A stretch of DNA of 48,138 bases from Halobacillus alkaliphilus. Lineage in GTDB: Bacteria; Bacillota; Bacilli; Bacillales; Halobacillaceae. Location: NCBI RefSeq assembly GCF_900113125.1, contig NZ_FOOG01000032.1, positions 1 through 48,138 on the forward strand. Direction: 5' to 3'. Made by a program: the position numbers and the translations under genes. The notes beneath the pieces are model-generated. The model had not been told where the DNA came from. It made no database searches and saw nothing but the letters and a program-made list of their open reading frames with translations. Of the stretch, positions 1-7,259 are shown piece after piece; the stretch's first letter is position 1, and the number at the start of each line of letters is the position of its first letter.

Positions 1-313
1 TCTTCTTTGATTTGAACCGCGGAGGTTGGTTTTGCTTTTTGAAAAACCGTTCATAAGCGTCAGAAAGATGTTTGACCGAAGTTTGGATGGCCGTGCTATC
101 CACTTCCTTTAACCAAAGGAATTCTCTTTTAAGCTTGGGTAGTTGTTTGGAACAAGTAGAGTAACTCAAACCTTTTCCGGTCTCCTTGTAGGCACTGCTC
201 CATTCGGAGAGGAAATGATTGAAGACAAAACGAGCGCAACCGATGGTCTTAACGATGAGCGATTCTTGGGTTTTATTTGGATAGATACGAAAGTTATACG
301 CTTTATGCCTCAA
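1..313 (-). CDS. tnpB: IS200/IS605-family TnpB, N-terminal part (cut by window edge)
   Basis: Reading the minus strand from a TTG at 313 gives an uninterrupted frame to base 1. It begins RHKAYNFRIYPNKTQE and continues with GCARFVFNHFLSEW and KEVDSTAIQTSVKHL, the usual N-terminal layout of TnpB/OrfB proteins. TnpB proteins are RNA-guided nucleases of IS200/IS605 elements. The catalytic RuvC-like part and the guide RNA, which lies at the 3' side in this family, would be outside the window. The TTG is chosen because a GGGGGTGG ribosome binding site sits a few bases upstream and no ATG fits. No tnpA is visible on this side, so the element may be a tnpB-only (IS1341-like) type. About 104 codons are present; whether the rest is intact cannot be told. 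Confidence 0.8.
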   Translation of the reverse strand, partial: MRHKAYNFRIYPNKTQESLIVKTIGCARFVFNHFLSEWSSAYKETGKGLSYSTCSKQLPKLKREFLWLKEVDSTAIQTSVKHLSDAYERFFKKQNQPPRFKSKK

Positions 314-370
314 CCTTTCCACCCCCTAACCAAGAACGTATGTTCTTACTTTAGAATATCACGAAAGGGA

Positions 371-412
371 GAATATTCAAAGGCATTCGCCTTACGGTAA
401 CGGCATTCATCT
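371..412. repeat. Possible end structure of the tnpB element
   Basis: Upstream of tnpB the heptamer GGCATTC occurs twice (382-388 and 402-408), with a small hairpin GCCTTAC/GTAACGGC between (389-404). Subterminal hairpins are typical of IS200/IS605 ends, so this may mark the left end. The exact boundary cannot be fixed from one copy. Confidence 0.3.
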
Positions 413-497
413 CCCCCCTTACCGCCGGTCTTCGACACGGCGCTTGAAGAGGGAGTCTTCTGCTGATGAATGATAAAAATGTCTTGCAAATCCTAGT

Positions 498-538
498 AAA
501 AAGCCGGGTACCCAGCGCGAGGGTACCCGGCTTTTTTC
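498..538 (-). terminator. Rho-independent terminator of moeA-moaA
   Basis: A perfect 13-bp stem AAGCCGGGTACCC/GGGTACCCGGCTT is flanked by A-rich and T-rich tracts on both sides. It overlaps the moaA stop codon and could work in both directions. Confidence 0.9.
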
Positions 539-1547
539 AGCCGCCGATATACGACATTTCGATTTTCTTCTTCGTTGGTTTTCCTTTGGCACGGTCGATC
601 GAATATTGGTCATCTCTTCTTGTCCAGATCTTAATAAGATTGGATACAATCGCCTCATCCGGCTCTCCGCCGCGCAATAACTCACGAATATCATGACCTT
701 CTGAAGCAAAGAGACAGGTGAACAGCTTTCCATCTGCTGAAAGACGTACTCGCGTGCAGCTGCTGCAAAAAGCATCCGTTACAGATGAAATCACTCCAAT
801 CTCTGCTTCGCTTCCTTCATAACGATACCTGGAAGCTACTTCTCCAAAATAATTCGCGTCAAGCGGCACTAAAGGCAGTTCCTGATTAATTTCTTCAATA
901 ATCTCTTTTTTAGAAATTACAGAATCCATATTCCAGCCGTTATGATTTCCTACGTCCATAAATTCAATGAACCGCAGGGTGTCACCAGTTTCCTTGAAAT
1001 AACGGGCCATCGGAAGAATCTGGCTTTCGTTCATCCCTTTTTTCACAACCATATTTATTTTAATTTCAAGGCCCGCTTCCCTGGCGGCTTCAATTCCTTT
1101 AAGTACAGGACTGGTTTTTATTCCTCTGCCATTCGTCTGCTGAAAGACTTCATCTTCAATGGCATCAAGACTTACGTTTACACGATTAAGACCTGCTTCT
1201 TTGAGCTTTTTAGCCTGTTTAACGAGGAATACGGCATTAGTTGTTACGGCAATATCCTTTATCCCATCTATTTCGTTTAATCTTGCAACCAGTTCATGAA
1301 GATCCTTCCTCATCAGAGGCTCTCCTCCCGTTAGACGGATCTTCTCAACTCCAAATTTCGAAAAGATTTGAACAAGCCGGATGATTTCATCGAAACTTAG
1401 AAGCTCGTCCTTTGGCATAAATTTATAGTCATCACCGAAAATCTCTGCCGGCATACAGTACGTACATCTAAAATTACATTTATCAATCACAGAGATTCGT
1501 AAATCCTTCATTGGTCGTTCATGCTTGTCTAATACATAATCGGTCAT
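537..1547 (-). CDS. moaA: GTP 3',8-cyclase MoaA (molybdenum cofactor biosynthesis)
   Basis: This is a radical-SAM enzyme for the first step of molybdenum cofactor synthesis, turning GTP into the cyclic precursor used by MoaC. The 336-residue product has the CX3CX2C radical-SAM cluster (C24, C28, C31), the GGEP motif near residue 74, a second C-terminal Fe-S cluster (C261, C264, C278) that binds GTP in this family, and the C-terminal Gly-Gly tail needed for activity in known MoaA. Length is normal. The start has a good AAGGAGTGAAGG site. It lies 23 bp after moeA on the same strand, so the two are probably one transcript ending at the hairpin around 500-537. The likely client is the formate dehydrogenase at 34.9-37.9 kb. 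Confidence 0.95.
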   Translation of the reverse strand: MTDYVLDKHERPMKDLRISVIDKCNFRCTYCMPAEIFGDDYKFMPKDELLSFDEIIRLVQIFSKFGVEKIRLTGGEPLMRKDLHELVARLNEIDGIKDIAVTTNAVFLVKQAKKLKEAGLNRVNVSLDAIEDEVFQQTNGRGIKTSPVLKGIEAAREAGLEIKINMVVKKGMNESQILPMARYFKETGDTLRFIEFMDVGNHNGWNMDSVISKKEIIEEINQELPLVPLDANYFGEVASRYRYEGSEAEIGVISSVTDAFCSSCTRVRLSADGKLFTCLFASEGHDIRELLRGGEPDEAIVSNLIKIWTRRDDQYSIDRAKGKPTKKKIEMSYIGG

Positions 1548-1570
1548 ACCTTCACTCCTTCTATCTCATG

Positions 1571-2833
1571 TCAGAAACTCTGCTGTCCTGTCTGATCTTC
1601 CAGTAAAAGGGCTTCCACGCTGTCTCCGCATTCGTAGCCTCGGGTGCCTCCTGGGAGCATAATGAGTACATTTGTATGGGCAAGCGAAGAAACAACGGCG
1701 GACTTGTCCATACCGACTGGGTCAACGATCACCCTCCCCTCCTGGTACCGTAAGCATCCCCGCACAAATCTAGTAAAAGGATTGGGCTTTTTAAAATCTG
1801 TTCCTAGTGTAGCTTGAATCCGTTGATGAAAGGGTTTTGACCGACCTAAATAGGAAAGAATGATGGGGTAAGTAAACAATTCAAACCCTACATAGCAGGC
1901 GGAAGGGTTCCCTGACAATCCAAACAACAATTTTCCCTGGTAAGAAGCTACCGTCGTCACACTTCCTGGTCTCATGGCTACTTTATTAAATAGCACATCC
2001 GCTTCTAACTTCTCATAAATATCAGGCATTAAATCGTAATCCCCAACCGATACGCCGCCCGTCGTAATTAATACATCCACCTTATCTAAAGCTTCAGATA
2101 CGGATTGGTAACAAATATCAAAGTCATCTTCTAACTTCCCAAAATAATGAGCTTCTCCACCTGCACGCTTCACTTGGGAAACAATCATAAAGGCATTGGA
2201 ATTCCTTATCTTCCCAGGCTCCAGAGGCTCATCAACCTCCAGTAGTTCAGTGCCGGTAGCAAACACACCGACAACTGGCTTTTTATATACATTAACATCG
2301 CTATAGCCAAAGGTGGCAAGCAGAGCTTTTACACCTGGATTCACTTTCGTCCCAGCCTCTACCAATATGTCACTTTCTTTGGTTTCCGATCCTTTTTGAA
2401 TGACATTCTGGTTTCTTTCCATAGGGCGTTTCAATGACATCCAGGAATGTCCGTCCTCTTCATAGGTTTGACAAATTTCGAACATAGCTACGCAATCGGC
2501 ATCTGCAGGGATTTCTGCGCCCGTCATAATACGAACGGCTTCCCCTTCCTTTATTGGCCGACTAGCACGATGGCCGGCGCCTATCGTTTCCGTCACTCGA
2601 AACTGACCGCTTTTTTCCTTTGATAGCCCTTTTGTATCTTCGGACCGTAACGCAAAACCGTCATAGGGAGACTTATTAAAAGGAGGAACCGGGTGTGTAG
2701 CTACTATATCTTCTGCTAAGGTCCGGTTATCACAAAACTCCAACGGGAGAATTTCCCCCTCAGCCTTCTTTTTATAGTTCATCACCGAATTCACTGCATC
2801 CGGCACAGGCAGAGGTTTTCTATGTAAACTCAT
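1571..2833 (-). CDS. moeA: Molybdopterin molybdotransferase MoeA
   Basis: MoeA inserts molybdate into adenylylated molybdopterin, the last common step of Mo-cofactor synthesis. The 420-residue protein has normal length and family signatures: the N-terminal PFNKSPYDGFA segment, GAGHRA, MTGAEIP, the MoCF-type core TTGGVSVGDYDLM, and GLSGNPSACYVGFELF. The C-terminal domain IV is complete. It is first in a two-gene unit with moaA (gap 23 bp). The ribosome binding site (AAAGG) is modest. Other moa genes (moaB, C, D, E) are not in this window. No molybdate riboswitch or FNR-like palindrome was recognised upstream. Confidence 0.94.
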   Translation of the reverse strand: MSLHRKPLPVPDAVNSVMNYKKKAEGEILPLEFCDNRTLAEDIVATHPVPPFNKSPYDGFALRSEDTKGLSKEKSGQFRVTETIGAGHRASRPIKEGEAVRIMTGAEIPADADCVAMFEICQTYEEDGHSWMSLKRPMERNQNVIQKGSETKESDILVEAGTKVNPGVKALLATFGYSDVNVYKKPVVGVFATGTELLEVDEPLEPGKIRNSNAFMIVSQVKRAGGEAHYFGKLEDDFDICYQSVSEALDKVDVLITTGGVSVGDYDLMPDIYEKLEADVLFNKVAMRPGSVTTVASYQGKLLFGLSGNPSACYVGFELFTYPIILSYLGRSKPFHQRIQATLGTDFKKPNPFTRFVRGCLRYQEGRVIVDPVGMDKSAVVSSLAHTNVLIMLPGGTRGYECGDSVEALLLEDQTGQQSF

Positions 2834-2948
2834 GTCAACAAAGCCTTTCTATATAAAAATTTTCTGGTGAGTATCTTTCCCTGACCTTAACGGATTTGCC
2901 AGATTTTTTCAAAGGTTTAGCTTCTTAAATCCCTTAAAACATACAATA

Positions 2949-2969
2949 CCCCAGCCAAAATGACTGGGG
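2949..2969 (-). terminator. Hairpin after the YrzI-like small-ORF cluster
   Basis: CCCCAG/CTGGGG stem 9 bases past the stop of the last tiny ORF, followed on the minus strand by a mixed T-rich tail. It is a weak terminator candidate separating this cluster from moeA. Confidence 0.5.
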
Positions 2970-2977
2970 GTTGCACC

Positions 2978-3112
2978 TTATAATGAAGTGTATTTTAATT
3001 TAGTTTTATTGATTTTTTCTCCAATTGCTTTTGACCTTTGGAATGACCGTTCTCTAGCTTCCTGGTCCAGCTTTTGGATATAAATCGTAAAAATAAGCAC
3101 GTTGATCCGCAT
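2978..3112 (-). CDS. YrzI-like small protein (44 aa)
   Basis: The ORF starts MRINVLIFTIYIQK and continues with a charged tail rich in Lys, Arg, Glu and Gln. A short N-terminal beta-like hydrophobic stretch, alternating I/V/F, then basic residues is the look of the Bacillus YrzI small-protein family. A GGAGGGG ribosome binding site lies 5 bases upstream of the ATG, which argues for real translation. It is the last of three tightly spaced tiny ORFs. Function is unknown; YrzI has been annotated as a probable sporulation protein, but I know of no firm proof. The family assignment rests on pattern only. Confidence 0.6.
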   Translation of the reverse strand: MRINVLIFTIYIQKLDQEARERSFQRSKAIGEKINKTKLKYTSL

Positions 3113-3136
3113 GTTTACCCCTCCAATACTACGAAA

Positions 3137-3199
3137 CTAAGCGGTATCCTTCTCGTCGTTTAACCAATCCATAAATTCCATCCTTAGTTTGCTGCTCAT
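3137..3199 (-). CDS. 20-codon cryptic ORF inside the YrzI-like cluster
   Basis: This is a 20-codon ORF (MSSKLRMEFM, then DWLNDEKDTA) with an AAAAGGAGTG ribosome binding site, placed 21 bases after the upstream YrzI-like ORF and 24 bases before the next. In B. subtilis the yrzI operon also carries very short ORFs, one of which (S1025) is, as I recall, the site of translation-dependent cleavage by the RNase Rae1. The position, size and Glu-Lys-Asp run near the end make this a candidate counterpart. The peptide itself has no recognisable domain. Confidence 0.5.
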   Translation of the reverse strand: MSSKLRMEFMDWLNDEKDTA

Positions 3200-3220
3200 A
3201 ATTTTTCACTCCTTTTTAAT

Positions 3221-3358
3221 TTACATGTAATGGATAAATGATGATTTCCTGTCAAGCCATTGCTCTTCTGCAGACGGATGGTATCCGGGCAGTGGCGCGT
3301 ATTTCTCTTCCTGGCGTCTACTTACTTGAATCTTAAAAATAAACAAGTGGATCGTCAT
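3221..3358 (-). CDS. YrzI-like small protein (45 aa)
   Basis: First ORF of the tiny-ORF cluster. It begins MTIHLFIFKIQVSRRQEEK, matching the hydrophobic-then-basic pattern of YrzI-type proteins, and ends in a Trp/His-containing tail. A TAGGAGGTGG ribosome binding site lies at ideal distance from the ATG. It sits directly after two terminators (3424-3521), so transcription likely starts in the AT-rich gap between 3360 and 3424. Function unknown; it is related in pattern, not in the detailed tail sequence, to the ORF at 2978. Confidence 0.6.
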   Translation of the reverse strand: MTIHLFIFKIQVSRRQEEKYAPLPGYHPSAEEQWLDRKSSFIHYM

Positions 3359-3423
3359 ATCTTCCACCTCCTACATTAGTGTATATTTATATCAAAAGAG
3401 TAAAATTACCCTTTGATAGCATA

Positions 3424-3450
3424 ATAAAAAACCACAGGTCCCCTGTGGCT
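3424..3450 (-). terminator. Rho-independent terminator
   Basis: Perfect CCACAGG/CCTGTGG stem with a 3-base loop, followed by TTTTTT on the minus strand. Confidence 0.85.
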
Positions 3451-3482
3451 TCGCTTTTAGCAAACGATATCGTGCTTTCATT

Positions 3483-3521
3483 AAAAAAGCCACAGGAATA
3501 CAATATGCGTAACCTGCGGCT
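3483..3521 (-). terminator. Second, upstream terminator-like hairpin
   Basis: Imperfect GCCGCAGG/CCTGTGGC stem with a longer loop, followed by TTTTTT on the minus strand. Its arms resemble those of the terminator at 3424-3450, suggesting duplication. Confidence 0.65.
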
Positions 3522-3546
3522 GATATGAATAAAATGATGAAAAAGT

Positions 3547-3618
3547 TTACTCAGTAATTCCTATGTGCGCAGGCCGATGTTCGATTGTCTGGTTTAAAGT
3601 GATTGTAATGTTCATCAT
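3547..3618 (-). CDS. 23-codon ORF upstream of the twin terminators
   Basis: Begins MMNITITLNQTIEHRP and ends just before the terminator at 3483-3521. A GAGGT element is 7 bases upstream of the first ATG. The short beta-like start (NITITLN) is reminiscent of the neighbouring YrzI-like ORFs. With 23 codons the statistical support is weak; the case rests on the ribosome binding site, the following terminators and the company of similar ORFs. Confidence 0.35.
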   Translation of the reverse strand: MMNITITLNQTIEHRPAHIGITE

Positions 3619-3716
3619 TTGTGTCGACCTCGCTTTCAGAAAATTTTTGCTTTCAATGGAATTATATAGAAGGCTGATTTAAAAGTAAAGCCTAATTAGG
3701 AAAAAAGTTATACTTT

Positions 3717-4253
3717 TTATCCAGAAAGCTCTCCTTGCTCTTCTAAAGCTGCTTCAACTTTCAAATCAAGCTTGTGTAATAATTGGATCGCTTCGCTCTT
3801 GTCCATTTGCTTATAATGATGCAGCCCAGATGGCTGCTCGTCTTTTTCATCGGCTTTCCTTACTACTTCTTGAAGATCTGTCCGTTGGGATTCGAGGGAA
3901 AAAGGTAGATAGCTGTCCGTGTGGAGAAGTACAGCAAGCGATACCTCTTTTGCAACCAGTCGATCTTCCCCGAGGCGAATCAATAATTTATGAGCGCGCT
4001 CCGCTCCCTTAATGGCGTGAATATCATGTTTTCGATATTCTTCATAGTCCCACTTTCCATCCCGGTACCACTCATAATGCCCCATATCGTGAAGTAACGC
4101 TGATTTTGTCGCAAGGTCCGGATCTACATTGGATTCAATCGCCATATCATATGCATAACCTGCTACGGTGACCGCGTGATGGATGCCTGATCGCTGTAAG
4201 TATTTCTGTGTGATACGGTGCTTAAATACGTCGACTAATGTTACGCGTTTGAT
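3717..4253 (-). CDS. HD-domain phosphohydrolase, probable AUC start
   Basis: HD-superfamily metal-dependent phosphohydrolase of unknown substrate. The first ATG (4145) would give 142 residues and drop the first metal-binding His. The reading frame continues upstream without a stop to 4272 and encodes KRVTLVDVFKHRITQKYL and RSGIHHAVTVAGYAYDM, the expected start of the HD fold (H...HD...D). No ATG, GTG or TTG occurs between 4145 and the upstream stop. A near-perfect ribosome binding site GGAGGTGATC (4265-4256) places an ATC codon at 4253 at start position, giving 178 residues. The HD pair is in LLHDMGHYEW and a later Asp is in RKADEKDE. I prefer initiation at ATC; a sequencing error or a pseudogene with a mutated ATG are the alternatives. 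Confidence 0.75.
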   Translation of the reverse strand: MKRVTLVDVFKHRITQKYLQRSGIHHAVTVAGYAYDMAIESNVDPDLATKSALLHDMGHYEWYRDGKWDYEEYRKHDIHAIKGAERAHKLLIRLGEDRLVAKEVSLAVLLHTDSYLPFSLESQRTDLQEVVRKADEKDEQPSGLHHYKQMDKSEAIQLLHKLDLKVEAALEEQGELSG

Positions 4254-4333
4254 ACGATCACCTCCAATTTTTTAAGATAATACCACGTTCCCCCCTGCTC
4301 TACAAGCCTTTTCCAACAGATATCACAACACAG

Positions 4334-4359
4334 GTTTATGAATAAAGACATTAAGGTAA
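4334..4359 (+). promoter_or_regulatory. Weak sigma-B-like promoter
   Basis: GTTTAT, 14 bases, then AGGTAA, 22 bases upstream of the SDR start codon. It matches GTTTAA/GGGTAT only partly. Confidence 0.3.
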
Positions 4360-4380
4360 AGTGAGGCAGGAGGGATTACT

Positions 4381-5130
4381 ATGAATTTTCATGATGAAAT
4401 TGTATTAATCACGGGTGCAAGTAATGGGATAGGCCGAGGTCTGGCTTTATCCTATGCTGAACAAGGCGCCACCGTGATTGCCTGCGATAAAGATGAAGAA
4501 CATGGCAGGCAGCTGGTAGGAGAAATTAGAGAGAACGGCGGCAACGGTTTCTTTTTTTACTGCGACGTACGTGACCCAAAAAATATAAATGAGTTGTTTG
4601 ATGAGATAAAACAACACGTTGGCACGATCTCAATTTTAATTAACAATGCTGGAGTTAGTTCATTCCAGCCGCTTTTTGAACTGGACGTCGACCAGTGGGA
4701 TGATGTGATTCAGACCAATCTCAGAAGTATTTTCCTATTTTCCAAACAAGCTGGAAAGCTGTGGAAGAATGAAGGTGTACAGGGAAGAATCGTTAATATG
4801 GCTTCAACGCGAGCTTTTATGTCCGAGCCGGACTCAGAGGCCTATGCAGCTAGTAAAGGGGGCATTATAGCACTCACTCACGCTTTAGCATCTTCTCTGT
4901 CTCATTATAACATTCGTGTAAATTCCATCAGTCCGGGCTGGATTCAGACAGAGAACTACGAACAGCTCCGCGAAGTCGATCATGAGCAGCACCTGTCTAA
5001 TCGAGTTGGAAAAGTCGAAGATGTAGCAAAAGCCTGTTTCTATTTGACTGATCGTTCTAATGATTTTGTTACAGGAGAAAATTTGACTGTGGACGGCGGT
5101 ATGACAAGGAAAATGATTTACAAACATTAA
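4381..5130 (+). CDS. SDR-family NAD(P)-dependent oxidoreductase
   Basis: Classical short-chain dehydrogenase/reductase, cytoplasmic, substrate unknown. The 249 residues show the cofactor-binding GASNGIGRG motif near residue 12, NNAG near 88, the catalytic YAASK near 155 (YxxxK), and the C-terminal VTGENLTVDGGMT typical of FabG-like members. The start has an AGGAGGG site. It stands alone, followed by a hairpin-forming sequence at 5139-5171. Acidic residues at the end of the second beta strand (ACDKDEEH) suggest preference for NAD over NADP, though this is inference. Confidence 0.85.
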   Translation: MNFHDEIVLITGASNGIGRGLALSYAEQGATVIACDKDEEHGRQLVGEIRENGGNGFFFYCDVRDPKNINELFDEIKQHVGTISILINNAGVSSFQPLFELDVDQWDDVIQTNLRSIFLFSKQAGKLWKNEGVQGRIVNMASTRAFMSEPDSEAYAASKGGIIALTHALASSLSHYNIRVNSISPGWIQTENYEQLREVDHEQHLSNRVGKVEDVAKACFYLTDRSNDFVTGENLTVDGGMTRKMIYKH

Positions 5131-5210
5131 CAAAAATACGGGGAGTCAGGTTTAGGTCCCTTGACCCCCGGGTAGTGATTAAGCAAGCAGAAAACATGGA
5201 GGTGACAAGG

Positions 5211-5543
5211 ATGGAAGAATTATCATCATATCAATTGCACCTGCACCAACCCTTACAAACCAACCAGGTTATGAAACTTTACAAATTAGTTTCAAAAAGC
5301 AATCAGAACATTTATTTACATCAAAACCATTTGATCGCTGACGGTGGACACTTGCCAAAGCTTATGTCATTTTTTCTATTAATGGATATTGAAGAGCCTC
5401 TTGTTATGATCATTGACGGTGAAGAAGTAGAAGAAACCTTTCAGGAGATTGAAGACTCGTGGCAGGAGAACATCGCAGAGGCCAACCGCCGAACCAAGTA
5501 CCCAGATTCTATCATAAACAGCAACATATCTATATTCGTATAA
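5211..5543 (+). CDS. HPr-like protein lacking both phosphorylation sites
   Basis: The start at 5211 is chosen because GGAGGTG lies just upstream; 110 residues result. The middle (NIYLHQNHLIADGG, KLMSFFLLMDI, VMIIDGEEVEETFQEIE) follows the HPr fold pattern of a beta strand, a KS-helix region, a strand, then a DG...EA helix. In true HPr a His (GIHARP) is phosphorylated by enzyme I and a Ser by HPr kinase. Here the aligned positions read PLQTNQ and LPKLMS, so neither residue is kept. If the fold assignment is right, the protein cannot carry phosphate and may be a partner-binding or regulatory relic. Assignment is by pattern only. A terminator follows at 5596-5634. Confidence 0.55.
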   Translation: MEELSSYQLHLHQPLQTNQVMKLYKLVSKSNQNIYLHQNHLIADGGHLPKLMSFFLLMDIEEPLVMIIDGEEVEETFQEIEDSWQENIAEANRRTKYPDSIINSNISIFV

Positions 5544-5595
5544 CCCCATAGAGATAAATACTTACAGCACATGGAATATGGATCTTAATCCGCTG

Positions 5596-5634
5596 AAAAG
5601 AACTCATCCTCTAAAGGAATTGAGTTCTTTTTTT
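5596..5634 (+). terminator. Rho-independent terminator
   Basis: GAACTCA/TGAGTTC stem followed by seven T residues. Confidence 0.9.
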
Positions 5635-5659
5635 ATTGCTTAGTTAGTTAATTGTCATG

Positions 5660-6197
5660 GTTGATTTCTCACAAAAGGCTTATAACGCTAAAGGGCCGGA
5701 TAGTTGAGGACTCAGTTTCGAGATATTTTGTAAAGAAAGGGGCTCCAGGGAACGGCTCGCTTTCCGCGGCCCTGCACGACGCAGGGTCGTTCGACGTTGC
5801 CACAGGACGTGGTGACCTTAGTCGAACATCCCTTGTGGTGAGCTTCCTCAGGCTTGCGCCTTCCGGGATCTCACCGATCATGTTCCTCCCGCAGCAGTCT
5901 TCGCCGTTCCCTTCCGCCCCTTTGTGATTATGAAGAGCTCGAAATTCTCTGCATAAACACCTTCCAATGAACAAAGATCATTTATGATCACACTGGTTTT
6001 TACGTGTGTTTAAGTGTAGGAACCCTGTACTATAAGCATTCGAGGCAGATGCAGCATGGCTCCTTTCTCCTATAGCAGGGTTCGTCCACAATAAATCGCT
6101 GGGCTGGTTGGGAAATGAGGAGACTCCCGCGGGTGAAGGAGCTAGTCGATCTCGAAACTGAGTCTTACACAAACGGGAGCTTTACTGGAAGATAAAC
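5660..6197 (-). repeat. Dispersed mosaic repeat, copy A (about 538 bp)
   Basis: Begins GTTGATTT, then GGGCCGGATAGTTG and GACTCAGTTTCGAGATA, and ends with the inverted ATCTCGAAACTGAGTC, AAACGGGAGCTTTA and GATAAAC. The interior, with stems such as CCCTGC/GCAGGG and CACGTCCTGTGG, is nearly the reverse complement of copy D (18030-18674). No real gene is present. Both this copy and D carry an accidental open frame (KGAPGN...SLSAALHDAGS), which reflects repeat identity rather than a protein. Confidence 0.8.
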
Positions 6198-6366
6198 ATG
6201 AATTAACTGAGTTTAGATTTTATTAAGTTTCTTTGAGTACAGCTTCTATCGTTTGTCCCCTCCCCTGCCTCCAAAATAATTCTCTTTTTTACCCACCTGA
6301 TTTCTTCCTTTCGAAAAATTCGATATAATGAAAGTGTACCTACTTTTCCTAAGGAGTGAGTCTTCT

Positions 6367-6930
6367 ATGTATGATGTAGCTATTATCGGAGCAGGACCCG
6401 CGGGTGCCAGTGCTGCTTTATTTGCAGCGAAATCAGGTGTGAAAACAGTAATGTTCGACAGCGGCAAGAGTATAACAGCGAAAGCATGGGTGGAAAATCA
6501 CTACGGAGTAAAAGAAATAGAAGGTCCTTCTCTGCTTCAGACCGGTCAAGAACAAGCCGTTAAATTCGGCACGAATCTCGTGAAAGAGGAAGTTCAGCGG
6601 ATTATTGAAGATGGAGCTATGTACAAAATTGAAACCACTGAAGGCTCTTATGATGCTGAGCATATTATTTTTGCTACGGGAATGTCCGTAAAATTAGCGG
6701 AAGCCTTCGGTCTTGGAACACGGGATGGGCTTGAACCAAGGGTAGCTAAAATCATTCAAGTGGATAAACACGGCCATACGTCCTACCCTAAAGTGTGGGC
6801 TGCTGGAACGGCTGCCGGTGTCAGTGTCCATACCATTATTACCGCTGGAGACGGAGCAAGAGTAGCGGTTAATGTAATCAGTGCCCTTAAAGGAACACGC
6901 TACGTCGATCACGACGTATTAAAATCATGA
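6367..6930 (+). CDS. Small FAD-dependent oxidoreductase (thioredoxin-reductase-like, single domain)
   Basis: The start at 6367 follows an AAGGAGTGAG site. The 187-residue product has an N-terminal FAD-binding Rossmann motif (IIGAGPAGASAALFAA, residues 6-21), FATGMS near residue 100 and a C-terminal VWAAGTAAGVS that matches the FAD-contacting end of thioredoxin reductases. It is much shorter than the roughly 310 residues of TrxB: the inserted NADPH-binding domain and the CxxC redox pair are absent. Such one-domain proteins occur in Bacillaceae and their electron donor is not known to me. A TATAAT at 6324-6329 may be its -10 box. A bidirectional terminator follows at 7048-7085. Confidence 0.8.
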   Translation: MYDVAIIGAGPAGASAALFAAKSGVKTVMFDSGKSITAKAWVENHYGVKEIEGPSLLQTGQEQAVKFGTNLVKEEVQRIIEDGAMYKIETTEGSYDAEHIIFATGMSVKLAEAFGLGTRDGLEPRVAKIIQVDKHGHTSYPKVWAAGTAAGVSVHTIITAGDGARVAVNVISALKGTRYVDHDVLKS

Positions 6931-7047
6931 CCCGCCAGGTCAAAGAGTACTAATTAATTAAAACCCCCTATCCAACTAGAATTAACCACTTCAAGAAACC
7001 CACGGAAAATAAGGACGTTCTTCATTCGTTCCTAGAACAAATAATTT

Positions 7048-7085
7048 TAAAAAGCTATCCCATGCTAACACGGGATAGCTTTTTT
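7048..7085. terminator. Bidirectional terminator
   Basis: Perfect stem AAGCTATCCC/GGGATAGCTT with A-rich and T-rich flanks, serving the FAD protein gene on the plus strand and any short transcript from 7142 on the minus strand. Confidence 0.88.
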
Positions 7086-7088
7086 AGG

Positions 7089-7142
7089 TTATTTCGTCCG
7101 GCGTTCCTGTACGTCAAGAGAGACTTCTAATTCATTAAACAC
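7089..7142 (-). CDS. Possible 17-codon ORF
   Basis: GTG start preceded by AAAGGAGATG about 10 bases upstream; it encodes MFNELEVSLDVQERRTK and stops right before the terminator at 7048-7085. The ribosome binding site and terminator suggest an expressed tiny ORF downstream of corA, but at this length chance is not excluded. Confidence 0.25.
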   Translation of the reverse strand: MFNELEVSLDVQERRTK

Positions 7143-7259
7143 GATAAATTCATCTCCTTTGATTGATGATATTTAAAGTGTAGTCGAATTCCGTCTTTTC
7201 TATAACAGTCCGTCGGGTGATTTTCTTTCAGCCTTCAGTCGTAAACCATCTCAGACTCT

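Noticed and set aside
419-775. Minus-strand frame of 118 codons over the start region of the moaA terminator
   Set aside because: It lies in another frame of moaA and crosses the terminator; moaA has all family motifs.
5652-5974. Open frames on both strands within repeat A, and a similar one at 18365-18604 in repeat D, sharing a KGAPGN...SLSAALHDAGS stretch
   Set aside because: The similarity exists because the DNA repeat is the same. The frames lack a good ribosome binding site, differ at both ends and break in copies C, E and G.
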